A stretch of DNA of 64,000 nucleotides, from contig BQIV01000015.1 in assembly GCA_021604005.1 (NCBI GenBank), positions 1 to 64,000 of the forward strand. The letters run 5' to 3'. The DNA is from Nitrospirales bacterium (GTDB lineage Bacteria; Nitrospirota; Nitrospiria; Nitrospirales; UBA8639). Of the stretch, positions 45,727-55,800 are shown in pieces; within the stretch, counting starts at the first letter, position 1, and every line of letters begins with the position of its first letter. The notes beneath the pieces are model-generated. The model saw only the letters and a program-made list of their open reading frames with translations, had not been told where the DNA came from and made no database searches. Both the position numbers and the translations under genes were made by a program.

Positions 45727-47169
45727 CTAGTGTACCTCGTAGACTTTCATGAGATTCGTGCCTGTTCGTTTCTGACCATGTTCTCCTGAAAGGATCACCA
45801 CACGATTTCCAGATTCTACTAAACGGTGACGTTTTAAAATCATCTCAGCCATCTCAATTCGTTCATCCGTGTTCGAAATGTGGTGCATCAGATACGGGGC
45901 AACACCCCAAAAAGTCTCCATGCGCCTTAGACTGCTGGTGAATGGGGTGAGCCCGACGATGGGGACATTTGGTCGTTGTTTTGACATCAAGAGTGCTGTC
46001 GTTCCTGAGTCTGTAAACACTACGATCACATGCGCCTGTATGAATCGAGCAGCCGAAGCTGCTGCAACACATGTTGATGCTACCACTGAAGCACTGAAAT
46101 CTTGAGTCGCATTTGCTGGCTCCCACCGAAGAACGTCACTGTTTTCGGCAGAACGAATAACTCGATCCATGACTTGAACAGCTTGGACAGGATACTGTCC
46201 GGTGGAGGTTTCGGCGGACAGCATCAGCACGTCTGATCCATCTAGCACCGCATTCGCTACATCTGACGCTTCAGCACGAGTCGGGATTGAATGCTGAGTC
46301 ATAGATTCCAGCATTTGGGTTGCCGTAATGACTAGGCGATGCCGACGGTTGGCCACTGCAATGATTTGTTTTTGAAGAATAGGAACGGCTTCAAGGGTCA
46401 TCTCAATGGCAAGATCGCCACGGGCCACCATCACCCCATCGGCATGATCTAAAATTTTGTCTAATCGATTGACAGCCTCAGGACGTTCAATTTTGGCGAT
46501 CACGGGTATCGCTGAACCAGACCGTCGAATGATTCGTTTGACAGCTTGAATGTCTATCGCCGAACGCACAAAAGAAAGGGCAATGTAGTCCACATTGTGT
46601 TCGACAGCGAGTCGGATGTCTTCGTGGTCTTTTGGTGTTAACGAAGAGGTACTGAGAGACGTATCTGGAAGATTGACGCCCTTGTTGGACGTCACTCGCC
46701 CACCGACTATCACCGAGCATGTGACATGCTTCTTTGCCACTTTCACGACGCGTAATTCAATCAACCCATCATTAATCAAAATTCTCTGTTTAGGCAGTAC
46801 ATCTTGAGAAAGTGTTGGATAGCCAATGGGTAGACTTGCTGATTTGACGTTAACCACACCCCTCTTCTTTGATCGTTGGGAATCAATTGGAGTCAATGAG
46901 ATCGATTGTCCAGAAATCAGTTCCATACCTTTGCTGGACAGCGTACCAATACGAATTCTAGGGCCTTGCAAATCCACCATAATGGGAATCGATACATTCA
47001 ATTTTACTTCAACATCTCTAATCATTTTTATCGTTTTGGCATGCCAGTGATGTGTTCCATGCGACATGTTCAGCCGAACCATATTCATCCCGTTGTTGAG
47101 TAACGCCTCAAGCATGTGAGGTGTAGCGCTCTTCGGCCCAACCGTACAGAGGATTTTCGCTCGTCTCAT
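45727..47169 (-). CDS. pyk: Pyruvate kinase
   Basis: A 480-residue glycolytic enzyme converting phosphoenolpyruvate and ADP to pyruvate and ATP. Motifs are KILCTVGPKSAT at the start, MVRLNMSHG, the metal and substrate site VIAKIERPEAV / GVMVARGDLAIE, and the family signature TQMLESM with RAEASDVANAVLDGSD. ATG 47169 is preferred: it gives the normal length and the normal opening MRRAKILCTVGP, while the open frame extends 32 unlikely codons further. AGAGAAG lies upstream. Confidence 0.95.
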   Translation of the reverse strand: MRRAKILCTVGPKSATPHMLEALLNNGMNMVRLNMSHGTHHWHAKTIKMIRDVEVKLNVSIPIMVDLQGPRIRIGTLSSKGMELISGQSISLTPIDSQRSKKRGVVNVKSASLPIGYPTLSQDVLPKQRILINDGLIELRVVKVAKKHVTCSVIVGGRVTSNKGVNLPDTSLSTSSLTPKDHEDIRLAVEHNVDYIALSFVRSAIDIQAVKRIIRRSGSAIPVIAKIERPEAVNRLDKILDHADGVMVARGDLAIEMTLEAVPILQKQIIAVANRRHRLVITATQMLESMTQHSIPTRAEASDVANAVLDGSDVLMLSAETSTGQYPVQAVQVMDRVIRSAENSDVLRWEPANATQDFSASVVASTCVAAASAARFIQAHVIVVFTDSGTTALLMSKQRPNVPIVGLTPFTSSLRRMETFWGVAPYLMHHISNTDERIEMAEMILKRHRLVESGNRVVILSGEHGQKRTGTNLMKVYEVH

Positions 47170-47532
47170 GAGAGATTTCTTCTCTTTCTCATACAAATGG
47201 ACATCTCTAAAAAATCGTCCTTTCCCCGATTGCGGCGTCAGCCTCGTGAGCACATCCTCATGCATTCGCCTCTCACCACGTTGATTGACTGCTCAAGCTT
47301 GAGACGGGTGATGACGCCGTGGCCGCCCTCACCGCTTACCGGCCGTCACGGGGCTTGGCTCGCATTTGTCGTCGTCATGGACCATGAAGCCTTCCCGCGC
47401 AGATGGCCGTCTCTGTCCAAGGCAAAGAAACGGAAGATAAACCAAGGCTCAAGACACTCCGGCTTTGCACACGCGGCGTCCTTGCATTCACCAAAAAATC
47501 CTAGTTCTTAGAGGCGCCCCAATATGCAATCT
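47170..47532. other. Intergenic region with small palindromes
   Basis: About 360 bases. A perfect 12-base palindrome CTCAAGCTTGAG lies at 47292-47303, and a G+C-rich hairpin with a two-base bulge at 47317-47351 (CCGTGGCCG pairing with CGGCC-GT-CACGG). The hairpin may help terminate the minus-strand transporter transcript, but no T run follows. The open frame at 47116-47511 is not supported. Confidence 0.4.
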
Positions 47533-49206
47533 TTATCTGCTCGGCACATGCCAGAGGCGAACGAAGCCTACAGCGAGCAATGGCATGACAAGACCAATCG
47601 AGATCACAATGATGAGCAATATCCCGAGTTCACTGTAATCTGCAGGGACGGTTACGGTTCCTGGCGTCTCCCCTTGTACTTCGCGAGTAACGGTAAAAAT
47701 CTGATTGAGGTATTGAGTTCCTAATTGGCTGACAGACAGGGCGAGGTTCGTAAACGAGGCCATGACGGCAAAAAATGTTGCCTTGAGTTTTTCAGGAGCA
47801 GACTGCGCAATCCACGCAAGCATCGGGATCATGGCAATCTGCCCAAGTGGGGATTCCAACGCCGTATTGATAATCGCAATAAACCGTGCATCCACAATTC
47901 CATTGGTGAGAGGTTCCGTCCAATTTTGAATGCCATAATAGAGCCCGAGCATCGGTAAACTGAGGATTGTACTCGTAATGGTGAGAAACACAATGACATA
48001 GGCAATCGAACGTTCGGCCATAAACCGACGGAACAGAAACATCCCAAATAAGGTCAAACAATTCGCAATCAACGCGAGGACGGAAAGAAATTGCTGATCG
48101 AAGCCCAACTCATCAATTTGAAACCAGGTCGCACCCTCCCCTGGACCTGGAGTGGACCGGTAGATAAAGATAATGATCGCCGTTCCGACTAAACTCCGGC
48201 GAGCCTCCGGGGTCAAAACGGCGACAAGACGAGAAATCATGAATAAGATAATCGTCAACGATCCGACTAACACCAGTTCCTGACCATAGGGGATTTCTCC
48301 AATCCCCATCACCATCGTAAATAGGATATAGGCTGCACTGCCCCCAAGGATCCACCAGTTCGGTTTTGGTGGAGACTCCTGAGAAGACAAGGCCCGATCA
48401 ATCTGCTGGGGATCAACCCCCTTCCGCAACCATTGCTTAACTTGACGTCGTTTGAGAATGCTCGCAAGCACGACGCCCAGGACTGAGATAACGGGAATAC
48501 AAAGCGCCAATTGATAAATATTCAAGTAGGCTGCAATCTTGTCGGCCTCTCCCATGTTCCGGATGTCGGCAAACTGAATCAGATTTGCGAGGGACACGGC
48601 AACGAGACCTCCGATAATCGCCACGCGTCCAAGTGTTTGCATTGTGGTGTGCATTAAGCGGATACGTTGATCATCACACGGCCGCCCGTTCTCATCCAAT
48701 AACGGAACGGCCTCGACGGTCATGGCATCGGCCACAACATCCTGTAATACATAGCCAATCGGAGTCAGCAAGACACTGATCACATACCAGCTTTCCAACG
48801 GCATGACCTGCTGCATGGCTTCTGGTGATCCAAGGAGCCCTAACATGATCGTAAGACTGACAGTAATCAACCCAGCCCCTAAAAAGACAAAACCTGTCTT
48901 CCAGCGCCACAATAAGTCCACCAAATGACCAAGTGGCATTTTCACCGCCCACACCAACCCCGCCCAAAATCCCAACATGGCAAGAAATTCCGCTGAAAGC
49001 CCTAGATAATCTTTAACAAAGAATGTACTGACAATTCCTGTGAGACCAGAAACCCCTGCGGCAAGATAAATCATCAGAGGCGGAAGATAGGAAAGACGAA
49101 CCTCTCGGCCTAACTCAAAAATATTGGCATCCAGCCACTTCAGCAACCAAGAGCCGACTGAAGAATATTGAGCGATCCGTGGATCGTTATATGAATTGTG
49201 TTCCAT
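47533..49206 (-). CDS. BT1-type major facilitator transporter
   Basis: A 557-residue inner-membrane protein with about 12-14 helices, longer than a standard MFS carrier. DVVADAMTVEAVP (about 157-169) is the conserved motif of the BT1 folate/biopterin transporter branch, and MPLGHLVDLLWRWK fits the MFS loop 2-3 region. A large insertion of soluble sequence lies near residues 175-205 and 255-280. The natural substrate cannot be told from sequence. The ATG is preceded on the same strand, 40 bases away, by a broken MarC gene. Confidence 0.85.
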   Translation of the reverse strand: MEHNSYNDPRIAQYSSVGSWLLKWLDANIFELGREVRLSYLPPLMIYLAAGVSGLTGIVSTFFVKDYLGLSAEFLAMLGFWAGLVWAVKMPLGHLVDLLWRWKTGFVFLGAGLITVSLTIMLGLLGSPEAMQQVMPLESWYVISVLLTPIGYVLQDVVADAMTVEAVPLLDENGRPCDDQRIRLMHTTMQTLGRVAIIGGLVAVSLANLIQFADIRNMGEADKIAAYLNIYQLALCIPVISVLGVVLASILKRRQVKQWLRKGVDPQQIDRALSSQESPPKPNWWILGGSAAYILFTMVMGIGEIPYGQELVLVGSLTIILFMISRLVAVLTPEARRSLVGTAIIIFIYRSTPGPGEGATWFQIDELGFDQQFLSVLALIANCLTLFGMFLFRRFMAERSIAYVIVFLTITSTILSLPMLGLYYGIQNWTEPLTNGIVDARFIAIINTALESPLGQIAMIPMLAWIAQSAPEKLKATFFAVMASFTNLALSVSQLGTQYLNQIFTVTREVQGETPGTVTVPADYSELGILLIIVISIGLVMPLLAVGFVRLWHVPSR

Positions 49207-49246
49207 TTACGTTTGAAGATGCATTTCGTTTCGGATTACGACATGA

Positions 49247-49701
49247 TCATGAATAACCTTTGGAAAGAATAAAGGTCAGCGCAATACACAAGCACATCAT
49301 CGCCGGCCCCAAACGACTTCCGGCAAACACGCTCACGCTGATTGTACCCGGATCAACGATAGGCGGCATAGCAACCTTCCCTGAAAGCTGGGAAGACTCT
49401 GCCGCAGCGCTTCCATTGGCAGTCCCATGCCCAATATGAGACGAATACCAATAATTAAAAACGTAATGTCACCAAAAATCTGGAATGAAGAAAATCGGAC
49501 ATGCAGAACTTGCGCAAACAATGCGTCACCGGCCAGCACAAAGGAGATGAAGGCGGCAAGACTGAGAAACGAAGCCCATGTGAGCAGCCGTGCGAACCGA
49601 CGAAGATCGATGGCCTTGGTGACGTCAAGGAGGTAAATACTCAGCATGCACGGATTGCGTAACACAAAAAACAAGAGAAATATTTTCATGAAAACTTCCA
49701 T
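49247..49701 (-). pseudogene. Frameshifted, truncated MarC-family membrane protein gene
   Basis: The first frame from ATG 49701 encodes a typical MarC/UPF0056 start (FFVLRNPCMLSIYLLDV, LTWASFLSLAAF, VRFSSFQIFGDITFLIIGI). Around 49380-49420 the match moves to another frame: SSQLSGKVAMPPIVDPGTIS, then VFAGSRLG and a stop at 49247-49249. A full MarC protein has about 200 residues; here about 150 remain and the last two helices are missing. Thus both a frameshift and a carboxy-terminal loss. The family consists of six-helix inner-membrane proteins of uncertain function. Confidence 0.82.
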
Positions 49702-50025
49702 GGGCTCAGATCCGTTGCTGACACCAATGCACACACCTGGAGTCGTCCCCCACTTGTGCCTGAGATGTTGGGACCCAACCATAGGTACAGGGAAGCATGA
49801 CGCAATACTCCATTACGCGAAGCGGTAGAACAGAAACCCTGAATGGTCCAAATCGAAGACTGAAGCAGGATCTACGATTCATCTTGTATTATTTCAGAAG
49901 TTAGGAGTTGTCATGTTGAAGGCTTGAGAGAAACACTGTGCCATTGGGGTACAAACTACCTGGAATTGTTAGGTGAAACATGGACTTGCAGGAACGCAAT
50001 GTCGAGCCTGCACTGCAGTTCGTGC
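49702..50025. other. Intergenic region
   Basis: About 320 bases upstream of the broken MarC gene and downstream of the 50026 gene. No gene, repeat or terminator recognised. Confidence 0.4.
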
Positions 50026-50592
50026 TCATTGTTGGGGTGAACGGTTAACTGGAAAATCATGGGCAAACATCTCAACAAGTCGATCAAGCGCTTCGAGGAT
50101 CTTTTTAGGGCGTTTCGACCCCCCAAGAATGCTTTGACTCTCACTCCACGTAATCGCATGAGTCTCATGTTGATTATGGACAATTTTTACTCGCTGAAAA
50201 AGCTGTAGCGTGACAGCCACACTCCCGATCTTCGCTACGAACATCGCGGAATCTTCAGTCCGTCTAACATGAATACCTAACATAGCCAAACTTTGGGACT
50301 TGACCGTTTTTACTTTTTCCGAAGAACGTGCTTTGGGAAACGACCGATCCCCTTGGTTGACAAAAAGACCGGCCTTCACCAACTGCTTGGCCACATGCGA
50401 CTTCATCTCTTCCGGTGTGGGAGAGCCTTCATCCATATTTTCGTAGGCAAGCACTTCAACGTAAACGCCAGGAACATGGGAAAAAGATTGTCGATCGGGA
50501 AATTTCGGTGGGTTTGCCCACGCTGGAGACAGGATCAATAGGCAACTGGCAAACACGGCTAGAGGCTTGAGGACTCCCCATCGCCCTATCAC
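50026..50592 (-). CDS. Secreted protein of unknown function
   Basis: A 188-residue protein. GTG 50592 is taken as the start because GAGGTGG lies about six bases upstream and a textbook signal peptide follows (MIGRWGVLKPLAVFASCLLILSPAWA split as basic start, core 8-22, cut after AWA at 26). An open frame continues upstream to 50658 but would hide the signal. The mature part is basic, alpha/beta in pattern, with no recognised domain; LGIHVRRTEDSAMFVAKIGS and ITWSESQSILGG look like strands of a small periplasmic domain. Probably periplasmic. Confidence 0.72.
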   Translation of the reverse strand: MIGRWGVLKPLAVFASCLLILSPAWANPPKFPDRQSFSHVPGVYVEVLAYENMDEGSPTPEEMKSHVAKQLVKAGLFVNQGDRSFPKARSSEKVKTVKSQSLAMLGIHVRRTEDSAMFVAKIGSVAVTLQLFQRVKIVHNQHETHAITWSESQSILGGSKRPKKILEALDRLVEMFAHDFPVNRSPQQ

Positions 50593-50938
50593 TGGATTCC
50601 CACCTCTGCACTGTATCGCCGCGAATTCGACAAAACAACCTCTTGGAACATATGACATCTCCCATCCTGGTAAAATTGAAAACGACGTTCCTTACGTGGA
50701 CAATATCAAAACCCATCTCACAAGGTAAACTCACAGCAACCAACACGAACGTATCTTCTTCATGAGGGTATGGCAATCTCCCCCCCTCGCACGTCCTCAG
50801 GCATACTGGCTATGACGGAGGAACGTACTGGCAAACCACAGACAAGATCCTCGGACAGACAACGACGAAACGGTTTGCCGTCTAAACTTCTCATCTATAG
50901 GCTTTTCACGAAACAGTATACAGGGTCACACACGAGAC
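50593..50938. other. Intergenic region
   Basis: About 350 bases between two minus-strand genes. No gene, clear promoter or terminator recognised. Confidence 0.4.
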
Positions 50939-51850
50939 TTATGATTCGGCAAAGATTGTTTCAGTGTCATTCTGAAAGGCAGGTTCGATGGCAAGATCGA
51001 CCGTATGTTGAGCATGAGACTGTGAACCAAAACGAAATTTTGTGAGAAATTTTTTGAGAATCGCCTGTTCAAGACGAGAAGGGAAAGAGGTGGGACAAGG
51101 AATCCGCAATAACAGTGTAATCTGACCTGGCTCGGGAAGTTGGACGATCACTCGTGGTTCGACAGAAGGCGCATCTAGCCACACCTTTCCCTCGAGAGCT
51201 TTCATCATCTTCTTCGCATCTTGAAGGTAGATCTGACATTCTTCGTGTGCCACCTCCAACAAAAAGTTCTCAGCCAACTTCCAGTCATCGTATATGCTTA
51301 ATGGAACCCTGATAATGTGAAGCCGATAATCTTTCATATAGGTTTCATTCGTAAGCGAATGCCTGAGGAATAAACTATTCGGAATCACCATGGTTCGTCC
51401 CGTATATTGATGAGAGGTTTGGCCAGGGCCAATCTCTAATACATTAGTTGTCAGAAAATTATGATCCACGACATTCCCGCGAATTCCATTGATTTCTATG
51501 CGCGCTCCTATAGAATAGGCTCGTGAGGCGGTTCGAAACATTGACCCGATAAGGCAATCCAGCAACTCTTTAGTGGCGATAACAAACGCCAGGGCAAACG
51601 CGAGGAGCGAAACCGCAGCGTTTTAAAGATGGGGAGCCCAGATAAAGCTGAGTCCGACAAGGGAAGCAAAGACCAAAGTATTTCTGATATTGACAGACCA
51701 CCGCCGTCGCGTGTCCCCAGCTAATTCGACTCCCTCTAAAATTGAATGGTGCAGGCCAATGCGAAGAATAAAGATGACTAACAGCAGGATAAGTGTGCTT
51801 AACCCATAACGAAAGAGCGACTCAGCAGATAGTGCGGTAACATATTCCAT
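50939..51850 (-). pseudogene. MscS-family channel gene interrupted by an in-frame stop
   Basis: The frame runs 304 codons from ATG 51850 to 50939 with a single TAA at 51623-51625 (codon 76). Before it lie two membrane helices (SLFRYGLSTLILLLVIFILRI, LVFASLVGLSFIWAPHL); after it, in the same frame, the pore helix region (NAAVSLLAFALAFVIATKELL), the beta domain (YSIGARIEINGIRGNVVDH) and the carboxy domain. The position is a Gln in my memory of relatives (HLQNAAVS), so CAA-to-TAA is the likely change. The second part could be re-initiated at ATG 51565 but would lack two helices. Otherwise the sequence looks undamaged, so the mutation seems recent. Confidence 0.82.
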
Positions 51851-52212
51851 AACAAGTTTAATGCCTTACATAACGTCCATGATCAATGAACGTCGCATGA
51901 GTGCTCACGAGATTGCCTGAACTGCCTAGTCCAAAGGTAGACCTATGCCTACAGAACAAACAAGAGCAAATGCCATGCCCCGGAACCAAGAACGATATAT
52001 GAGTACATATATGTTTCGGTTGAATAGAATCCAGAAAATAGAGATATTTTGGTATCCTCCGTTAGGCAAGCAGTTCCATGGAACAAGACAAATTGTCTGT
52101 ACATGGGACAAGTTGTCTGAAGATTATGTCTTCTGGTCTGTGATAAAAATTTGCGCCCCCTGTTGTGGGCTCATGCATGAAATAATCGATGCCATCTCAT
52201 CGAAAGACGACT
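51851..52212. other. Divergent intergenic region upstream of the glycosidase gene
   Basis: About 360 bases between the MscS pseudogene (minus) and the glycosidase (plus). It contains a ten-base palindrome ACATATATGT (52005-52014) and the paired operator-like sites described separately. Confidence 0.5.
52087..52117. promoter_or_regulatory. Two GACAA-N-TTGTC palindromes spaced 20 bp: candidate double operator
   Basis: GACAAATTGTC (52087-52097) and GACAAGTTGTC (52107-52117) are perfect five-base inverted repeats with one central base, nearly identical to each other. Their centres are exactly 20 bases apart, two turns of the helix, which would place two dimeric proteins on one face of the DNA. 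They lie 96-126 bases before the glycosidase start codon. This is the most operator-like element in the window; the regulator is unknown. Confidence 0.55.
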
Positions 52213-54855
52213 ATGACGACCGAAGAACGACGGTTAAAAGAATCTAGAAACCATACAAAACATTGGAAACGCTGGGGTCCCTATTTGAGTGAACGGCAAT
52301 GGGGAACGGTACGCGAGGACTACAGTCCAGATGGGTCGGCATGGGACTCTTTCCCACATGATCATGCACGGTCTCGCGCGTACCGGTGGGGAGAAGATGG
52401 GCTTGGAGGCATTAGTGACCGGCACCAATATATGTGTTTTGCACTCGCACTGTGGAACGGACAGGACTCAATTCTCAAGGAACGGCTGTTTGGACTGACG
52501 AATCGGGAGGGCAACCACGGCGAGGACGTCAAAGAGTATTACTTTTATCTTGACTCTACGCCAACCCATTCCTATATGAAATTTCTCTACAAGTACCCGC
52601 AACGCGCATTCCCCTACCAACAACTTGTGGAAGAAAACCAGCGACGAAATCGACACAACAGTGAATGTGAACTGCTGGATACGGGGGTCTTCCAGGACAA
52701 TCGATACTTCGATGTGTTCATCGAATATGCGAAACAGAGTCCGGAAGACATGCTGATCAGGATCACGGCAATGAATCGGGGACCAGACCTCGCAGACCTC
52801 GTCATCTGCCCGACCCTATGGTTCCGGAATACCTGGTCGTGGGGAGAGGCCACTGATAAACCACTCATACGACGAGCCAATACGATTGCTGGCATCACGG
52901 CTCTTGAAGCCGAGCATGCCTACTATGGAACACGTTGGCTGCTATGTGAGGGGGATCCCGAGCTGTTGTTCACAGAAAATGAGACAAATGGAACGCGGCT
53001 CTGGGGTGTTCCCAACTCTACGCCATATGTCAAAGACGCGTTTCATCGCTATGTCATTCACAACGAACATGAGGCCGTCAATCCACGTGGACAGGGGACG
53101 AAAGCCGGAGCCCGTTATCAGCTACGACTCTGCCCTCACGCAGAAATGTCGATCAAGCTTCGATTGACGAATGTACGACGAAAAGAGCAAGGATTTGGGA
53201 AAACATTCGATGCGATGTTCTCGAAGCGTAAAGCGGAAGCCGATGAATTTTATAACAAACGGGCTCACGCACTCTCTCCCGATGAACAACAGATCCAACG
53301 ACAAGCCTTTGCCGGCCTTCTATGGTCAAAGCAATTCTATCACTACGATGTTCGAACCTGGCTCACGGGTGACACGACTCACCCTCCCCCCAAACAACGA
53401 GAAAACATTCGAAATGCAAATTGGCGTCATCTCTATAACGCCGATGTGATCTCCATGCCGGATAAGTGGGAATATCCATGGTATGCCACATGGGATCTTG
53501 CCTTTCATTGCCTTCCACTCGCTCAGATCGATCCAGACTTCTCAAAAGAGCAACTGCTCTTGTTCCTCCGTGAATGGTATATGCACCCAAATGGACAGCT
53601 TCCGGCTTATGAATGGTCGTTTGACGACGTCAATCCTCCGGTGCATGCGTGGGCTGCCTGGCGAGTCTATAAAATCGATAGACGAATTCAGGGCAAAGCT
53701 GATCGCAACTTTCTTGAACAAGTCTTTCACAAACTTCTTTTGAACTTTACCTGGTGGGTCAATCGAAAAGACCCGGAAGGGAAAAATCTCTTTCAAGGTG
53801 GATTTCTCGGGCTAGACAACATTGGGGTCTTTGATCGCTCAAAAGAATTGCCAACTGGCGGACATTTTGATCAATCAGATGGAACAAGTTGGATGGCCAT
53901 GTATTGTCTCAACATGCTGGCCATTGCGTTAGAACTCGCCAAAACTAACTCCGCCTATGAAGGCGTCGCCAGTAAATTCTTCGAACATTTTGTCTTCATT
54001 ACCGACGCCATCAACGGAAAAGGCGACGACTGCCTTGATCTCTGGGATGAACAGGATGGGTTTTATTACGACGTCTTACATCTCCCCAATGGCCACCATC
54101 AAAAAATGAAAATCCGGTCTATGGTCGGCTTAATTGCCCTCTTCGCCGTCGAAACTCTGGAGCCTGAGGTGGTCGATAGCCTTCCAGAATTTAAGAAACG
54201 CATGCTGTGGTTTTTAGAAAACCGCCCGGAGTTTCACCGGCATGTCGCAACAGCGACCAACTCGGATGGCGGCATCCGCCGCATGTTGTCCATTGTGGGA
54301 GAAGACCGTCTCCCACGCGTTCTGCACAAAATGCTCGACCAGCAAGAATTCCTCTCGCCCTATGGTATTCGCTCGTTATCAAGATACCATCACGAGACAC
54401 CGTTTATGTTCCATGCGAACGGCCATGGTTACCACGTCGGCTATGAACCAGCGGAATCGACCGTGCCTGACTTTGGCGGCAACTCCAATTGGCGTGGCCC
54501 GATTTGGTTTCCCGTCAATTACCTGTTGATTGAGTCGCTTCAGAAATTTCATCATTTTCTAGGAAACGCGTATACCGTCGAATGCCCGACCGGCTCAGGT
54601 CAGTTCATTTCACTCTGGGAAACCGCCGGCGAATTAGCACATCGACTGATAAACATTTTCCTCAAGGATGGGAATGACCTGAGACCGGTCTATGGTGGCA
54701 TCACACAATTCCAACACGATCCTCTCTGGAAAGACTGGATTCAATTCCATGAATATTTCCATGGAGATAATGGAGCAGGCATTGGCGCGAGTCATCAAAC
54801 AGGTTGGACCGCATTAGTCGCGAAACTTCTTGAACAATATCCTGACACGGAATAA
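52213..54855 (+). CDS. MGH1/GH63-like glycoside hydrolase
   Basis: A cytoplasmic protein of 880 residues (888 if the ATG at 52189 is used; neither start has a strong ribosome site) with the six-hairpin toroid of GH63 and mannosylglycerate-hydrolase-like enzymes. Motifs in order: [15 protein letters not shown] near the start, [18 protein letters not shown] and [15 protein letters not shown] in the middle, [15 protein letters not shown], and [19 protein letters not shown] near the end; the Asp and Glu residues in the middle blocks are candidates for catalysis. Substrates in this group include glucosyl- or mannosylglycerate and alpha-glucans, so it could recycle a compatible solute. Exact specificity cannot be read from sequence. 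Confidence 0.85.
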   Translation: MTTEERRLKESRNHTKHWKRWGPYLSERQWGTVREDYSPDGSAWDSFPHDHARSRAYRWGEDGLGGISDRHQYMCFALALWNGQDSILKERLFGLTNREGNHGEDVKEYYFYLDSTPTHSYMKFLYKYPQRAFPYQQLVEENQRRNRHNSECELLDTGVFQDNRYFDVFIEYAKQSPEDMLIRITAMNRGPDLADLVICPTLWFRNTWSWGEATDKPLIRRANTIAGITALEAEHAYYGTRWLLCEGDPELLFTENETNGTRLWGVPNSTPYVKDAFHRYVIHNEHEAVNPRGQGTKAGARYQLRLCPHAEMSIKLRLTNVRRKEQGFGKTFDAMFSKRKAEADEFYNKRAHALSPDEQQIQRQAFAGLLWSKQFYHYDVRTWLTGDTTHPPPKQRENIRNANWRHLYNADVISMPDKWEYPWYATWDLAFHCLPLAQIDPDFSKEQLLLFLREWYMHPNGQLPAYEWSFDDVNPPVHAWAAWRVYKIDRRIQGKADRNFLEQVFHKLLLNFTWWVNRKDPEGKNLFQGGFLGLDNIGVFDRSKELPTGGHFDQSDGTSWMAMYCLNMLAIALELAKTNSAYEGVASKFFEHFVFITDAINGKGDDCLDLWDEQDGFYYDVLHLPNGHHQKMKIRSMVGLIALFAVETLEPEVVDSLPEFKKRMLWFLENRPEFHRHVATATNSDGGIRRMLSIVGEDRLPRVLHKMLDQQEFLSPYGIRSLSRYHHETPFMFHANGHGYHVGYEPAESTVPDFGGNSNWRGPIWFPVNYLLIESLQKFHHFLGNAYTVECPTGSGQFISLWETAGELAHRLINIFLKDGNDLRPVYGGITQFQHDPLWKDWIQFHEYFHGDNGAGIGASHQTGWTALVAKLLEQYPDTE

Positions 54856-55269
54856 TCGAGTCACACGAGCCTGCTCTTGTTCCCGACACGATGGTCTTAG
54901 CCCTGACGATTCCGTTGATACTGCGAACGGGCTTGCATAAACCCATATAACAACCGGTGGATGACCAGACTCTTCGGTAAACGTTCAGGTAGCCATTGTA
55001 CGGCTCATAATTCAGGAGCGGATGGATACCCATCCCTCACTGACTTCAACGACAGCCACAGCTGAGCGAATATAGTGACTGGATGGGACTGGCTACACAG
55101 ATTGGCAACAGTATCGAAAAGCACTTGATAAACCTGCAAATTTCTGTATAGTCACAGAAGCAATTTTGATGCTAAGGTACCATGGAATGTAGCGATCCGG
55201 TCGACGCGTCACTATGTGCTCTTACCTGAATACGTCTGCCTGACAACAATGTATTCGAAGGAGTCTCCA
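54856..55269. other. Intergenic region before the secreted protease operon
   Basis: About 410 bases with no supported gene. A palindrome lies at 55142-55159. The open frames here have no domain or ribosome site. Confidence 0.45.
55142..55159. promoter_or_regulatory. Palindrome TTCTGT-N6-ACAGAA, candidate operator
   Basis: Perfect six-base arms separated by ATAGTC, about 110 bases before the start of the protease-7TM-ligase operon. Symmetry and size fit a dimeric repressor site; there is no further evidence. Confidence 0.35.
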
Positions 55270-55794
55270 TTGACATTTTCACACATGCTCTTGGCCGTGT
55301 GTTCTCTTGCCCTGTTGACACCTACGTTGAATGCTAGGGCTGAATTAATCCTCGATTATAGTCCAAAACTTATTGTTGGTTGGATTGAAAAAGTTCAAAT
55401 TCTCCCGGAAAATATTCTCCTTCACGCCAAGGTTGATACGGGGGCAGATACATCGTCACTCAATGTGTCAGGACTCTCAGATATCGTGCGTGACTCGGAA
55501 CGATGGGTAAAGTTTACGGTAACCACCAAAGAGGGACAAAGCGTTAATCTTAAAAAGCCCGTACACCGGTATGTAAAGATCAAGAGAAAAGGCACGCACT
55601 CCCAACGGCGACCCGTGGTGAGATTTGATTTGTGCTTAGGAAACATTTTCAAAAAAAATGTGCAAGTCAACCTGGCTGATCGTAAAAATTTTAAATATAA
55701 CATGCTCGTGGGTCGAAACTTCCTCAAACGCACAGCGGTCGTTGATTCTGCCGAGATCTACAAACATGAACCTAACTGCGTAAAAGAGAAGTAA
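55270..55794 (+). CDS. Exported retropepsin-like protease (Zn_protease family)
   Basis: A 174-residue protein. TTG 55270 is chosen as start: AAGGAG lies six bases upstream and the product then begins with a signal peptide (hydrophobic 6-20, likely cut after ARA near 24). The mature part holds the retropepsin-like motif KVDTGADTSSL with D56 and the closing NMLVGRNFLKRTAVVDSA. It is a paralogue of the cytoplasmic RimB-like protein at 34909 but exported. The next two genes encode a 7TM protein and a RimK-like ligase, a gene trio that I recognise from many proteobacteria. Confidence 0.85.
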   Translation: MTFSHMLLAVCSLALLTPTLNARAELILDYSPKLIVGWIEKVQILPENILLHAKVDTGADTSSLNVSGLSDIVRDSERWVKFTVTTKEGQSVNLKKPVHRYVKIKRKGTHSQRRPVVRFDLCLGNIFKKNVQVNLADRKNFKYNMLVGRNFLKRTAVVDSAEIYKHEPNCVKEK

Positions 55795-55800
55795 GTATTC

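Noticed and set aside
47116-47511. Open frame of 131 codons antisense to the start of pyruvate kinase
   Set aside because: Overlaps a certain gene, no ribosome site, no domain.
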